Assembly: GCF_009696175.1 (NCBI RefSeq)
Contig: NZ_VUMM01000002.1
Location: forward strand, 167,970 to 231,969
Source of the DNA: Floccifex porci
Lineage (GTDB): Bacteria > Bacillota_I > Bacilli_A > Erysipelotrichales > Erysipelotrichaceae
DNA: 64,000 nt
Direction: 5' to 3'
A model generated the notes under the pieces. It had not been told where the DNA came from. It searched no databases and worked only from the letters and a program-made list of their open reading frames with translations. The translations under genes were made by a program, and so were the position numbers. This document shows positions 35,599 to 43,965 of this stretch, piece by piece; within the stretch, counting starts at the first letter, position 1, and the number at the start of each line of letters is the position of its first letter.

Positions 35599-36441
35599 AT
35601 GAAAAGACAAAAAAGTTTTGAAAAGGAACAGCCTTCTTTATATCTGGTTCCTACACCAATTGGAAACTTATCGGAAATGACAAAAAGGGGACTGGAAATT
35701 TTAGAAAAAGTGGATTGTATTGCCTGTGAAGATACTAGAAATACAGGAAAGCTTTTACAGGCTTACAATATTCATAAACCACTTGTATCGCATCATGAAC
35801 ACAATACCAAAGAAAGTGTTCCCAAAATTATCAATGCCCTAAAAGAAGGAAAAAATGTAGCGGTGGTTTCCGATGCAGGCTATCCTTTATTATCCGATCC
35901 TGGTTCCTGGCTGGTAAAAGAATGCGTAGATCAGGATATACCAGTCATATCTTTATCCGGATGCAATGCGGCTCTGAATGCACTGGTTGCCAGTGGTTTA
36001 TCGACAGAACATTATTTATTTTATGGATTTCTGGATCATAAAAGTTCAAAACGAAAAAAAGAACTGGAATCTCTGGCTTCTTTTCCTTATACGATAATTT
36101 TTTATGAAGCCCCTCATCGTATCGAAGCCTGCTTGCAGGATATACTGGAAGTCTTCTCCAATCGTAAGATGTGTCTGGCTAGAGAATTGACCAAACTTCA
36201 TGAAGAATACATTCGTGGAAATGTAGAAGAAATTCTTTCGATCTGTTCCACTTTAAAAGGAGAAATGGTTCTTGTGATTGAAGGAAATTCAAAAAAAGAA
36301 GAAGTAGATCTTAATCTGGCTATATCCAGAATTGAGGAATGTATAGAATCGGGTATGAAAACAAAAGAGGCTATTGTTTTTGTATCAAAAGAGATGAATA
36401 TGAAAAAGAATGAATTGTATGATCTATATCATAAGAAATAA
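35599..36441 (+). CDS. rsmI: 16S rRNA (cytidine-1402-2'-O)-methyltransferase
   Basis: It methylates the ribose of C1402 in 16S rRNA using SAM. The 280-residue protein shows the tetrapyrrole-methylase fold signatures: LYLVPTPIGNLSEMTKRGLEIL at the N-terminus, CEDTRNTGKLL, VVSDAGYPLLSDPG, and SLSGCNAALNALVASGL. FYEAPHRIEACLQDI is also typical. A C-terminal helical segment (from about 225) fits the family. ATG 35599 lies one base after the yaaT stop. Last gene of the tmk run. Confidence 0.94.
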   Translation: MKRQKSFEKEQPSLYLVPTPIGNLSEMTKRGLEILEKVDCIACEDTRNTGKLLQAYNIHKPLVSHHEHNTKESVPKIINALKEGKNVAVVSDAGYPLLSDPGSWLVKECVDQDIPVISLSGCNAALNALVASGLSTEHYLFYGFLDHKSSKRKKELESLASFPYTIIFYEAPHRIEACLQDILEVFSNRKMCLARELTKLHEEYIRGNVEEILSICSTLKGEMVLVIEGNSKKEEVDLNLAISRIEECIESGMKTKEAIVFVSKEMNMKKNELYDLYHKK

Positions 36442-36507
36442 AAAAATATTGTCTATTGTCTTTTTTTTCGATACAATACTAATGAAAAAAATAAGGAGGT
36501 CTTGCTT

Positions 36508-36573
36508 ATGAAATCAGTAAGTAGATTTACCGAAAATTTATTTTTTTATAGTGCTTTTTTTAGCGTGTCTTAA
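36508..36573 (+). CDS. Candidate leader peptide (21 aa) ahead of the purine operon
   Basis: ATAAGGAGGT is a near-perfect ribosome binding site at 36491-36500, eight bases before ATG 36508. The frame encodes MKSVSRFTENLFFYSAFFSVS and stops at TAA 36571-36573, exactly in the loop region of the intrinsic terminator (36562-36587). It is rich in aromatic residues (six Phe, one Tyr). The combination of strong translation start, tiny frame and terminator overlap is typical of ribosome-mediated attenuators. No homologue is recognised; translation is inferred. Confidence 0.6.
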   Translation: MKSVSRFTENLFFYSAFFSVS

Positions 36574-36587
36574 GATACGCTTTTTTT
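36562..36587 (+). terminator. Terminator/attenuator before purE
   Basis: AGCGTGTC (36562-36569) pairs with GATACGCT (36574-36581; one G-U), TTAA loop, then TTTTTTT to 36587. It lies between the leader peptide and purE (start 36611), so it can end rsmI read-through or attenuate the pur operon. Confidence 0.85.
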
Positions 36588-36610
36588 GATGAAACGAAAG
36601 GAATAAAAAT

Positions 36611-37096
36611 ATGAAAACACGAGTATTGATTGTTATGGGATCCAGATCCGATTTACCAGGTCTACAAGGATGTATGGACCAGCTGGATGCTTTTGAAGTG
36701 GGATACGAAGTACGAATTTTAAGTGCGCATCGTACTCCAGATGCAGTAATTGCCTTAAGCGAACAGGCAAAAGATAGAGGAATTGAAGTTATTATTGCAG
36801 CAGCTGGGGGAGCGGCTCATTTAGCAGGCGTTATCGCCAGTTCCACTCCATTACCAGTCATTGGAATTCCTGTTCAGACATCGGCTTTAGGAGGAATGGA
36901 TTCTTTATTGTCTACCGTTCAGATGCCATCTGGTGTTCCTGTGGCAACAGTAGCCATTGGAAAGGCAGGACCAAAAAATGCAGCCATCTTAGCCTGTCAG
37001 ATGATTGGATTAAAGGATAAGGAAATTCAGGATAAAATTATTGCTTTTAAGAAAGAACAGGCTGAAAAAGTATTAAAAGACTCATATGTAGAATAG
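36611..37096 (+). CDS. purE: N5-carboxyaminoimidazole ribonucleotide mutase
   Basis: PurE converts N5-CAIR to CAIR in purine synthesis. The 161-residue protein has the signature VLIVMGSRSDLPGLQGCMDQL, LSAHRTPDAVIALSEQA, and IAAAGGAAHLAGVIAS; SALGGMDSLLSTVQMPSGVPVATVAIG completes the active site. AAAGGAATAAAAATATG provides its start. First gene of purE-purL-purM-purN-purH; no purK, purC, purB or purD lies in this window. Confidence 0.96.
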   Translation: MKTRVLIVMGSRSDLPGLQGCMDQLDAFEVGYEVRILSAHRTPDAVIALSEQAKDRGIEVIIAAAGGAAHLAGVIASSTPLPVIGIPVQTSALGGMDSLLSTVQMPSGVPVATVAIGKAGPKNAAILACQMIGLKDKEIQDKIIAFKKEQAEKVLKDSYVE

Positions 37097-37106
37097 GAGA
37101 AAAGGA

Positions 37107-40100
37107 ATGGATACACGTATTTTTGTAAGTAAAAAAGAGCAGTTTCGTGTTGAAAGTGATTCTTTATGCAATGAATTAAAGACATCTTTATCTTTGGATG
37201 CGAATTTAAATTTAACACTTTACAATATTTATGACATTTTTAATGCCGATGAAACGGATATTCAACTGTTAAAAGAAAATGTATGCAGTGAAGTGGTAAC
37301 CGACACTGTATTTGATGCAGTGGATCTGAAAGATAAAAAATATCTGGCTTATGAATATTTACCAGGACAGTATGATCAAAGAGCGGATAGTGCTATGCAG
37401 TGTTTGATGTTGTTAAACAATAAGAAAACTGTTCGTATTCATTCTGGAACGCTTTTGGTATTTGAAGGAAAAATCAGTGATGAACAATTAAGTCAGGTTG
37501 AACATTATATTGTTAACCCGGTAGAAGCTCGTGTAAAAGATTTAAGTGTACTGGAAGACGATCAGAATGTTGATTTTGAAGACGTTCCAGTAATCAGTGG
37601 ATTTATTGATAAATCAAAAGAAGAATTAGGTGAATTACGCAATTCATTAGGACTGGCAATGTCATTTGAAGATATTGTTCATGTACAGAAATATTTTAAA
37701 GAAGAAGAAAAAAGAGACTGTACGATGACAGAAATTCGTGTACTGGATACATACTGGTCCGATCACTGTCGTCATACAACTTTTGAAACGGTTCTGGATT
37801 CGGTAGATTTTAAACTGGATACTTTAAAGGAACAGCTTCAGGAATCTTATAATCGTTATCTGGAATTAAGAGAAAAAGTTCATGGAAATAAAAAAGAACA
37901 GACTTTAATGGATATGGCTACTATTGCAGGTAAATATTTAAGAAAGTCTGGAAAAGTAAACAATATTGAAATCAGTGATGAAATCAATGCCTGCTCTATT
38001 GAAATCAAAGTGGATGTCAATGGAGTGGATGAAGATTGGCTCTTGATGTTTAAAAATGAAACACATAACCATCCAACTGAAATTGAGCCATTTGGAGGAG
38101 CCAGCACTTGTATTGGTGGAGCCATTCGTGACCCATTATCTGGACGTGCCTATGTTTACCAGGCTATGCGTATTACCGGAGCTGGAGATATCACAAAACC
38201 AATTTCACAGACTATGGAACATAAACTGCCACAGTCTAAAATTTCTAAAAAAGCAGCTCATGGATATTCTTCTTATGGAAACCAGATTGGTCTGGCAACA
38301 ACATTTGTAGAAGAAATATTTGATGAAGGATACGTTGCCAAACGTATGGAAGTAGGAGCGGTCGTAGGGGCTGCACCAAAGAGTCATGTAAAACGTGAAA
38401 AACCATTACCTGGAGATATCATTGTTATGTTTGGAGGGGCTACCGGACGTGATGGAATCGGTGGAGCCACAGGTTCTTCAAAAGAACACAATGAAACATC
38501 TCTTGAAAAATGTTCTTCCGAAGTTCAGAAAGGAAACGCTCTGGTTGAACGTAAACTGCAGCGTTTATTCAGAAATCCAGCCTGCACTCGTTTGATCAAA
38601 AAAGCCAATGACTTTGGAGCTGGAGGAGTTTCGGTTGCCGTTGGCGAATTGGCCGATGGTCTGGATATCAATCTGGATGCCGTACCAGTTAAATATTTAG
38701 GATTGGATGGAACGGAACTGGCCATTTCAGAATCACAGGAACGTATGGCCTGTGTTATTGAAGCCAAAGACTTTGAAGAATTTAAAGAAATCGCCTTTAC
38801 GGAAAACCTGGATGTAATCAAAGTAGCGGATGTAACCGATACTAATCGTCTGGTGATGCATTTTAAAGGAAAAACGATTGTAGATATGTCTCGTGATTTC
38901 TTAAACACAAATGGAGTTCGCCAGCATCAGAAAGTCGATGTTACAGAAAGTGAATACGATGAAAAACCATTTGAAGCCAAAGAAAGTACATTGCTGGATG
39001 TTTTGCAGGAAGACAATGTAGCCTGTCAGATCGGTTTATCTGAAATGTTTGATGCTTCCATTGGAAAAAGTACGGTACTGATGCCATTTGGTGGATTCTA
39101 TCAGTTGACACCGGAAGAAGGTTCAGTACAGAAACTTCCAGTTCATGGATTCACAAACACTTGTTCATTAATGACATATGGGTACGATCCACATATTTCA
39201 AAATATTCTCCATATTTAGGAGCGGCTTATTCAGTGGTAGAAGCTCTAACGCGTATTACGGCACTGGGAGCGGATTATAAAACATGTCGTTTATCCAACC
39301 AGGAATATTTTGAACGAGTAGGAAGCGATTCTGTAAAATGGGGACGTCCATTTGAGGCTTTACTGGGACTGATCGATGCTCAGCTGGCTTTTGAAACCCC
39401 AAGCATTGGTGGAAAAGACAGTATGTCGGGAACATACAAGGACATTCACGTGCCACCAACGGTGATTACTTTTGCGGTAACTCATGATAAAACCGATCAT
39501 ATTATTTCGGCTTCCTTTAAAAAACCAGGAAATTATGTATATTTAGTCAAACACAATCGTTTAGAAAACAACTGTCCAGATTATGAACAGCTGAAAGATA
39601 ATTTTGAAGTGGTTCACGATTATATGCTTCAAGGTAAGATCGTATCGGCAAGCAGTGTAAAATTTGGTGGAATTGGATATGCAGTTGCGAAAATGGCATT
39701 TGGTAATAAGTTAGGGGTTGCCATTATGAGCGATGAAGATATTTATGGAACAAATATTGGGTCACTGGTTGTAGAAACAACAGAAGTGATTCACGATCCT
39801 CACTTTACGATGTTAGGAATTGTCAATGATACAAAAGAAATTGTGATCAATGAAGAAAAAGTATCTATTGAAGAAGCATTGGATGTATGGATGAAACGTT
39901 ACAATGACATTTATCCAGTGAATGTAGATCGTAACAATCAGGTTATGGTAACACCAATGACCAATGAATCCTTACCACAGTCAAAAGTTCAGATTGATAA
40001 ACCAGTGGTTGTTATTCCAGTCTTCCCTGGACAGAACTGTGAATACGATACAACAGAAAAATTTGAAAGAGCTGGAGCACAAGTTCATCAGGTTGTATTC

Positions 40101-40799
40101 AACAACTTAACGGTTGAAAATATTAAGAAGAGCATTGATACATTGTCAAAAGAAATTGAAAAAGCACAGATTCTGATGATCGTAGGTGGATTCAGTTCAG
40201 GGGATGAACCAGATGGTTCAGGTAAATTTATTGCCAATGTATTACGTAATGAAAAAATCTGGAATGCGATTCAGAAAATGAGAGAAAACGATGGTTTGAT
40301 CTTAGGTATCTGTAACGGATTCCAGGCATTGATCAAATCTGGACTTCTTCCTTATGGAGATATTGAAAAACTGGATGAAAACAATCCGACTTTATTCAGA
40401 AATGACATTAACCGACATGTTTCTCATATTGCCCGTACACGTGTTACATCCAACAAATCACCTTGGATGCAGGGAATTGATACAGGAAGCATTCATTCCA
40501 TTGCGATGAGTCATGGGGAAGGTAAATTTGTTGCCAGTGAAGAAGTATTAAAACAATTGCTTGAAAATGGTCAGATTGCGACTCAGTATGTAAATGAAAT
40601 GGGAATTCCGACAATGGATGGTTTAGACAATATCAATGGTTCAAGTATGGCCATTGAAGGTATCTATAGTGAAGATGGTAAGATCTTTGGTAAGATGGGA
40701 CATTCTGAACGATATGAAAAAGGATTGTTTAAAAATATTGCCGGAAACAAAGATCAGAATATATTTGAAAACGGTGTAAGATATTTTACACATAAATAG
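37107..40799 (+). CDS. purL: Phosphoribosylformylglycinamidine synthase, single-chain (PurL with PurQ glutaminase domain)
   Basis: It uses ATP and glutamine to make FGAM from FGAR. The 1230-residue chain contains the linker (TEIRVLDTYWSDHCRHTTFETVL), ATP and FGAR binding regions (MFKNETHNHPTEIEPFGGASTCIGGAIRDP; VMFGGATGRDGIGGAT), and a second pseudo-symmetric half. The C-terminal glutaminase (from about residue 970) has VFPGQNCEYD, the nucleophile in ILGICNGFQ, and His/Glu in IAMSHGEGKF. This large single-chain form occurs in many gut Firmicutes, replacing the separate PurS/PurQ/PurL of Bacillus. AGGAGAAAAGG precedes the ATG. Confidence 0.96.
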   Translation: MDTRIFVSKKEQFRVESDSLCNELKTSLSLDANLNLTLYNIYDIFNADETDIQLLKENVCSEVVTDTVFDAVDLKDKKYLAYEYLPGQYDQRADSAMQCLMLLNNKKTVRIHSGTLLVFEGKISDEQLSQVEHYIVNPVEARVKDLSVLEDDQNVDFEDVPVISGFIDKSKEELGELRNSLGLAMSFEDIVHVQKYFKEEEKRDCTMTEIRVLDTYWSDHCRHTTFETVLDSVDFKLDTLKEQLQESYNRYLELREKVHGNKKEQTLMDMATIAGKYLRKSGKVNNIEISDEINACSIEIKVDVNGVDEDWLLMFKNETHNHPTEIEPFGGASTCIGGAIRDPLSGRAYVYQAMRITGAGDITKPISQTMEHKLPQSKISKKAAHGYSSYGNQIGLATTFVEEIFDEGYVAKRMEVGAVVGAAPKSHVKREKPLPGDIIVMFGGATGRDGIGGATGSSKEHNETSLEKCSSEVQKGNALVERKLQRLFRNPACTRLIKKANDFGAGGVSVAVGELADGLDINLDAVPVKYLGLDGTELAISESQERMACVIEAKDFEEFKEIAFTENLDVIKVADVTDTNRLVMHFKGKTIVDMSRDFLNTNGVRQHQKVDVTESEYDEKPFEAKESTLLDVLQEDNVACQIGLSEMFDASIGKSTVLMPFGGFYQLTPEEGSVQKLPVHGFTNTCSLMTYGYDPHISKYSPYLGAAYSVVEALTRITALGADYKTCRLSNQEYFERVGSDSVKWGRPFEALLGLIDAQLAFETPSIGGKDSMSGTYKDIHVPPTVITFAVTHDKTDHIISASFKKPGNYVYLVKHNRLENNCPDYEQLKDNFEVVHDYMLQGKIVSASSVKFGGIGYAVAKMAFGNKLGVAIMSDEDIYGTNIGSLVVETTEVIHDPHFTMLGIVNDTKEIVINEEKVSIEEALDVWMKRYNDIYPVNVDRNNQVMVTPMTNESLPQSKVQIDKPVVVIPVFPGQNCEYDTTEKFERAGAQVHQVVFNNLTVENIKKSIDTLSKEIEKAQILMIVGGFSSGDEPDGSGKFIANVLRNEKIWNAIQKMRENDGLILGICNGFQALIKSGLLPYGDIEKLDENNPTLFRNDINRHVSHIARTRVTSNKSPWMQGIDTGSIHSIAMSHGEGKFVASEEVLKQLLENGQIATQYVNEMGIPTMDGLDNINGSSMAIEGIYSEDGKIFGKMGHSERYEKGLFKNIAGNKDQNIFENGVRYFTHK

Positions 40800-40811
40800 A
40801 TAGGAGTTTAT

Positions 40812-41837
40812 ATGGATTATAAAAAAGCAGGAGTCGATATTGAAGCGGGTTATAAATCCGTGGAATTAATGAAAAAACACGTAAAACAGACAATGCGCCC
40901 AGAAGTATTAGGTGGATTAGGTGGTTTTGCGGGAGCTTTTGATTTAAGTGGAATCAAAAATATGGAAGAACCCGTTCTATTATCTGGTACTGATGGATGC
41001 GGTACAAAAGTAAAACTGGCTTTTGTCATGGATAAACACGATACCATTGGTATTGATGCGGTTGCGATGTGTGTAAACGATATTGCCTGTAGTGGAGGAG
41101 AACCTTTGTTCTTCCTTGACTACATTGCCTGTGGTAAAAACTATCCGGAAAAGATCGCAACAATCGTATCAGGAGTTGCACAGGGATGCATTCAAAGTGA
41201 ATGTGCACTGGTTGGAGGAGAAACGGCCGAACATCCAGGATTAATGCCAGTGGATGAATACGATTTAGCCGGATTTGCGGTAGGAGTTGTTGATAAAAAA
41301 GATATTATTGATGGTTCCAGCATCAAAGAAGGAGATGTACTGGTTGGAATTGCTTCCAGTGGTGTTCATTCAAATGGATTCAGTCTGGTTCGTTCTGTAT
41401 TTGATATGTCAAAAGAATCATTGGATACATACTATGATGAATTACAGAAAACATTGGGAGAAGCTTTAATTGAACCAACACGTATTTATGTAAAAGCTTT
41501 AAAGAATGTGAAAAAAGCAGGTGTGAAAGTAAAAGGATGTTCCCATATCACTGGAGGAGGATTCTATGAAAATGTACCTAGAATGCTTCCAGAAAACGCA
41601 AAAGCCATCATTCAGAAAGACAGCTATCCAGTTCCACCAATCTTTGGTCTGATTCAAAAGAATGGAAATATTGAAGAAAAAATGATGTACAATACATTCA
41701 ATATGGGATTGGGAATGGTTATCGCATTGGATGAAAAAGATGTAAAAACAGCTATGAAAGCCATTGAAGAAGCAGGAGATGCCTGTTATGTAGTTGGAAA
41801 AATTGTAAATGGAGAAAAAGGAGTCGAATTATGTTAA
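40812..41837 (+). CDS. purM: Phosphoribosylaminoimidazole synthetase
   Basis: PurM closes FGAM to AIR with ATP. The 341-residue protein begins with DYKKAGVDIEAGYKSVELMKKHV and has the AIR-synthase motifs LSGTDGCGTKVKLAF, GIDAVAMCVNDIACSGGEPLFFLDY, LVGGETAEHPGLM and GCSHITGGGFYENVPRMLPE. Complete length, no anomalies. TAGGAGTT precedes the ATG 12 bases after purL; the end overlaps purN by seven bases. Confidence 0.96.
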   Translation: MDYKKAGVDIEAGYKSVELMKKHVKQTMRPEVLGGLGGFAGAFDLSGIKNMEEPVLLSGTDGCGTKVKLAFVMDKHDTIGIDAVAMCVNDIACSGGEPLFFLDYIACGKNYPEKIATIVSGVAQGCIQSECALVGGETAEHPGLMPVDEYDLAGFAVGVVDKKDIIDGSSIKEGDVLVGIASSGVHSNGFSLVRSVFDMSKESLDTYYDELQKTLGEALIEPTRIYVKALKNVKKAGVKVKGCSHITGGGFYENVPRMLPENAKAIIQKDSYPVPPIFGLIQKNGNIEEKMMYNTFNMGLGMVIALDEKDVKTAMKAIEEAGDACYVVGKIVNGEKGVELC

Positions 41838-42415
41838 GACTGGCTGTTCTTATCTCAGGATCAGGAACAGATCTTCAATCCATCATTGATCATAGAAATC
41901 AGATCAATGGCGAAATCGCATTGGTTATTTCCAATCGTAAAAATGCATATGGACTTCAAAGAGCCCAGGATGCAGGAATTAAAAACTTAGTAATCAAAAA
42001 TCAGGATGAATTATTGAATACATTGAAAGAAGAAAAGATTGATTTTATTGTACTGGCCGGATATCTGGCAATTCTAGGGAAAGAATTAATTGATACCTAT
42101 CAGAATAAGATCATCAACATTCATCCTTCTTTGATTCCTTCTTTCTGTGGACCTGGAATGTATGGTTTACACGTACATGAAGCGGTTTTAAAAAGAGGGG
42201 TAAAAGTCAGTGGAGCAACGGTTCATTTTGTATCTGAAGAAGTGGATGGTGGACCAATTATCTGGCAAGAAGCGGTATCCATTGCCGATTTAGATACACC
42301 AGAAGATATTCAAAAACGTGTATTGGAAGTGGAACATAAAATTTTACCAGAAGTAGTACAATGGATCTGCGATGGAAAAGTTGTGCTTGAGAAAGGAAGA
42401 GTGAAAATACGATGA
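41831..42415 (+). CDS. purN: Phosphoribosylglycinamide formyltransferase
   Basis: It transfers a formyl group from 10-formyl-THF to GAR. The 194-residue protein shows [17 protein letters not shown] (phosphate loop), [38 protein letters not shown] (catalytic Asn-His region; Asn is in IINIHP) and [21 protein letters not shown] with the conserved Asp. Overlaps both purM (seven bases) and purH (four bases), so translation is coupled. Confidence 0.95.
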   Translation: MLRLAVLISGSGTDLQSIIDHRNQINGEIALVISNRKNAYGLQRAQDAGIKNLVIKNQDELLNTLKEEKIDFIVLAGYLAILGKELIDTYQNKIINIHPSLIPSFCGPGMYGLHVHEAVLKRGVKVSGATVHFVSEEVDGGPIIWQEAVSIADLDTPEDIQKRVLEVEHKILPEVVQWICDGKVVLEKGRVKIR

Positions 42416-42999
42416 AAAGAGCATTGGTCAGTGTTTCAGATAAAACAGGATTAGTGGAATTTGTTTCTGGACTGGTTGAACAGGGATATGAAATTATCTC
42501 AACTGGAGGAACAAAAAAAGCATTAGAAAAAGCAGGATTAAACATTATTGGAATCAGTGAAATCACTGGATTTCCAGAAATTATGGATGGAAGAGTAAAA
42601 ACTCTGCATCCAAAAGTACATGGAGCTTTATTATGTGTAAGAAGCAATCCCGATCATGTACGTCAAATTAAAGAATTAGGAATTGATTATATTGATCTGG
42701 TTTGTGTAAACTTATATCCATTTAAACAGACAGTAGAAAAACCAGGGGTTACACACGAAGAAGTTATTGAAAATATCGATATCGGTGGACCAAGTATGTT
42801 AAGAAGTGCAGCAAAAAACTACGCTTCCATTCCAGTTATCTGTGATCCAAACGATTATGAAACTGTATTAGAAGAAATTAAAACAAATGGAGAAACAACT
42901 CTGGAAACAAGAGAAAAGTTAGCCGCAAAAGTATATCGTCACACTTGCACATATGATAACTATATTGCGACTTATTTAGAAAATCGTATTGCCAAATGA
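42412..42999 (+). CDS. purH: IMP cyclohydrolase domain of PurH, standing alone
   Basis: Normal bacterial PurH is about 510 residues with AICAR formyltransferase plus IMP cyclohydrolase. This one ends at 195 residues and holds only the MGS-like cyclohydrolase domain: [57 protein letters not shown] segment and [15 protein letters not shown]. No transformylase segment follows: a terminator begins immediately, and no frameshifted remainder was found downstream. It therefore closes FAICAR to IMP only; AICAR formylation must come from another gene, such as a separate formate-dependent or folate-dependent enzyme outside the window. Confidence 0.93.
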   Translation: MKRALVSVSDKTGLVEFVSGLVEQGYEIISTGGTKKALEKAGLNIIGISEITGFPEIMDGRVKTLHPKVHGALLCVRSNPDHVRQIKELGIDYIDLVCVNLYPFKQTVEKPGVTHEEVIENIDIGGPSMLRSAAKNYASIPVICDPNDYETVLEEIKTNGETTLETREKLAAKVYRHTCTYDNYIATYLENRIAK

Positions 43000-43028
43000 A
43001 TCTATTCAAAGAAATAGATTCTTTTTTT
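42998..43028 (+). terminator. Terminator of the purine operon
   Basis: GAATCTATT (42998-43006) and AATAGATTC (43013-43021) form the stem with a CAAAGA-type loop, followed by eight T. Confidence 0.85.
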
Positions 43029-43036
43029 TGTGTCAA

Positions 43037-43165
43037 AATGGAAGAACGGAAGGAAATATATCTACAGCCCATAATCTATATGAAATGGGACTGGATCTGG
43101 ATAAAATCGCAAAGGCTTTGGAATGCAAGATCACTCAGGTTAAGGAATGGCTTTCTACACACTAA
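43037..43165 (+). pseudogene. Short C-terminal remnant of an unidentified protein
   Basis: The frame reads NGRTEGNISTAHNLYEMGLD...KIAKALECKITQVKEWL and ends at TAA 43163-43165. A helical tail of this kind (repeated 'A..L...G...IAKAL......V..W') is common at the end of PD-(D/E)XK/Rpn-type transposase-associated nucleases. No start codon or upstream coding sequence remains because the purine terminator precedes it. Family assignment is tentative. Confidence 0.5.
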
Positions 43166-43773
43166 TGCATTATAAAATCAACCCATTTTTGTTCAAAGGA
43201 TTTATGAAAGTGTTTAGATAAAGGAAGTAGAAATCCATCTTCTAAAACAACATCTTTCTTTTTTATTTCATTTACATAATTAAGGTTGATTAAAATAGAT
43301 TTATAAGATTGGGCAAAATATAAATTTTTCAAAAGTTCCAGCCATTCATACATTTTATATTTTGTTTTTAAAACTTTATGATTGTTTAAATCAATATAGG
43401 TATATCGATCCATATATTCAATATACATAATATTTTTATAAGGAATACGTACATTCGATACATTTGGATCGTAAAATACAGGTTCTTTTTTATTATAAGA
43501 AAGAAGCAATTGTTTCATTTCTGTTTTAAATAAAGATTCCTGAATGGGTTTGACAAAAAAACGGTCTGCTTTTGTCTTATATCCATTTTCCAGATATTCT
43601 TTAAAAGCAGAAGTTAAAATAATATGTAAATTTGGAAATTCTTCTTTGATCTGAATTCCCAATTCAATTCCATTTTTATTTTCTAATTTAATATCTAAAA
43701 AAAACTCATATTTCAATAAATCTTTAAGATACAAAGCATCGGCTTTATTTTCATCACATATTAAAGAATTCAT
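43162..43773 (-). CDS. LytTR-type response regulator with shortened receiver
   Basis: The 203-residue protein starts as a receiver (MNSLICDENKADALYLKDLL) and jumps quickly to FFLDIKLENKNGIELG, the strand carrying the phospho-accepting Asp; about 25-30 residues that normally lie between are missing. The conserved Thr/Ser and Lys positions follow (HIILTSAFKEY, DRFFVKPIQ). The C-terminal LytTR DNA-binding domain (VRIPYKNIMYIEYMDRYTYIDL ... FAQSYKSILINLNYVNEI) is intact. No sensor kinase gene is adjacent. GGGGAAAG precedes the ATG. The protein could still bind DNA; phosphorylation control is doubtful. Confidence 0.85.
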   Translation of the reverse strand: MNSLICDENKADALYLKDLLKYEFFLDIKLENKNGIELGIQIKEEFPNLHIILTSAFKEYLENGYKTKADRFFVKPIQESLFKTEMKQLLLSYNKKEPVFYDPNVSNVRIPYKNIMYIEYMDRYTYIDLNNHKVLKTKYKMYEWLELLKNLYFAQSYKSILINLNYVNEIKKKDVVLEDGFLLPLSKHFHKSFEQKWVDFIMH

Positions 43774-43934
43774 AATCTTTCCCCAACTTCTCTAGATATA
43801 TATATATATATTACTATAAAATAAATGATGTGAATTATTTAACACATATCATGGAATAGAATTACATAAGAGGAAAATTAAGATACGTTAATTTTTGACT
43901 TCTTATGCTGCAGGTATTGAATAATCATAATAAT
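43774..43934. other. Intergenic region upstream of the LytTR gene
   Basis: It contains an alternating AT run (about 43796-43812), probably part of the LytTR promoter, and an imperfect inverted repeat TAAGAGGAAAATTAA / TTAATTTTTGACTTCTTA (about 43867-43905). No coding sequence was found. Confidence 0.4.
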
Positions 43935-43965
43935 AAAAAAGAGTCGGTTCTATACTGAACCGACT
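43935..43965 (-). terminator. Terminator of purF
   Basis: On the minus strand, AGTCGGTTC and GAACCGACT form a 9-bp stem with a loop of six bases, followed by TTTTTT (plus-strand A run 43935-43940). It overlaps the purF stop. Confidence 0.85.

Noticed and set aside
42412..43165. purH truncated by a frameshift with the transformylase domain downstream
   Set aside because: The following sequence is a terminator and an unrelated short remnant; no AICAR transformylase sequence in any frame.
43868..43905. Inverted repeat as a transposon end
   Set aside because: It is imperfect, with no matching partner or transposase nearby.
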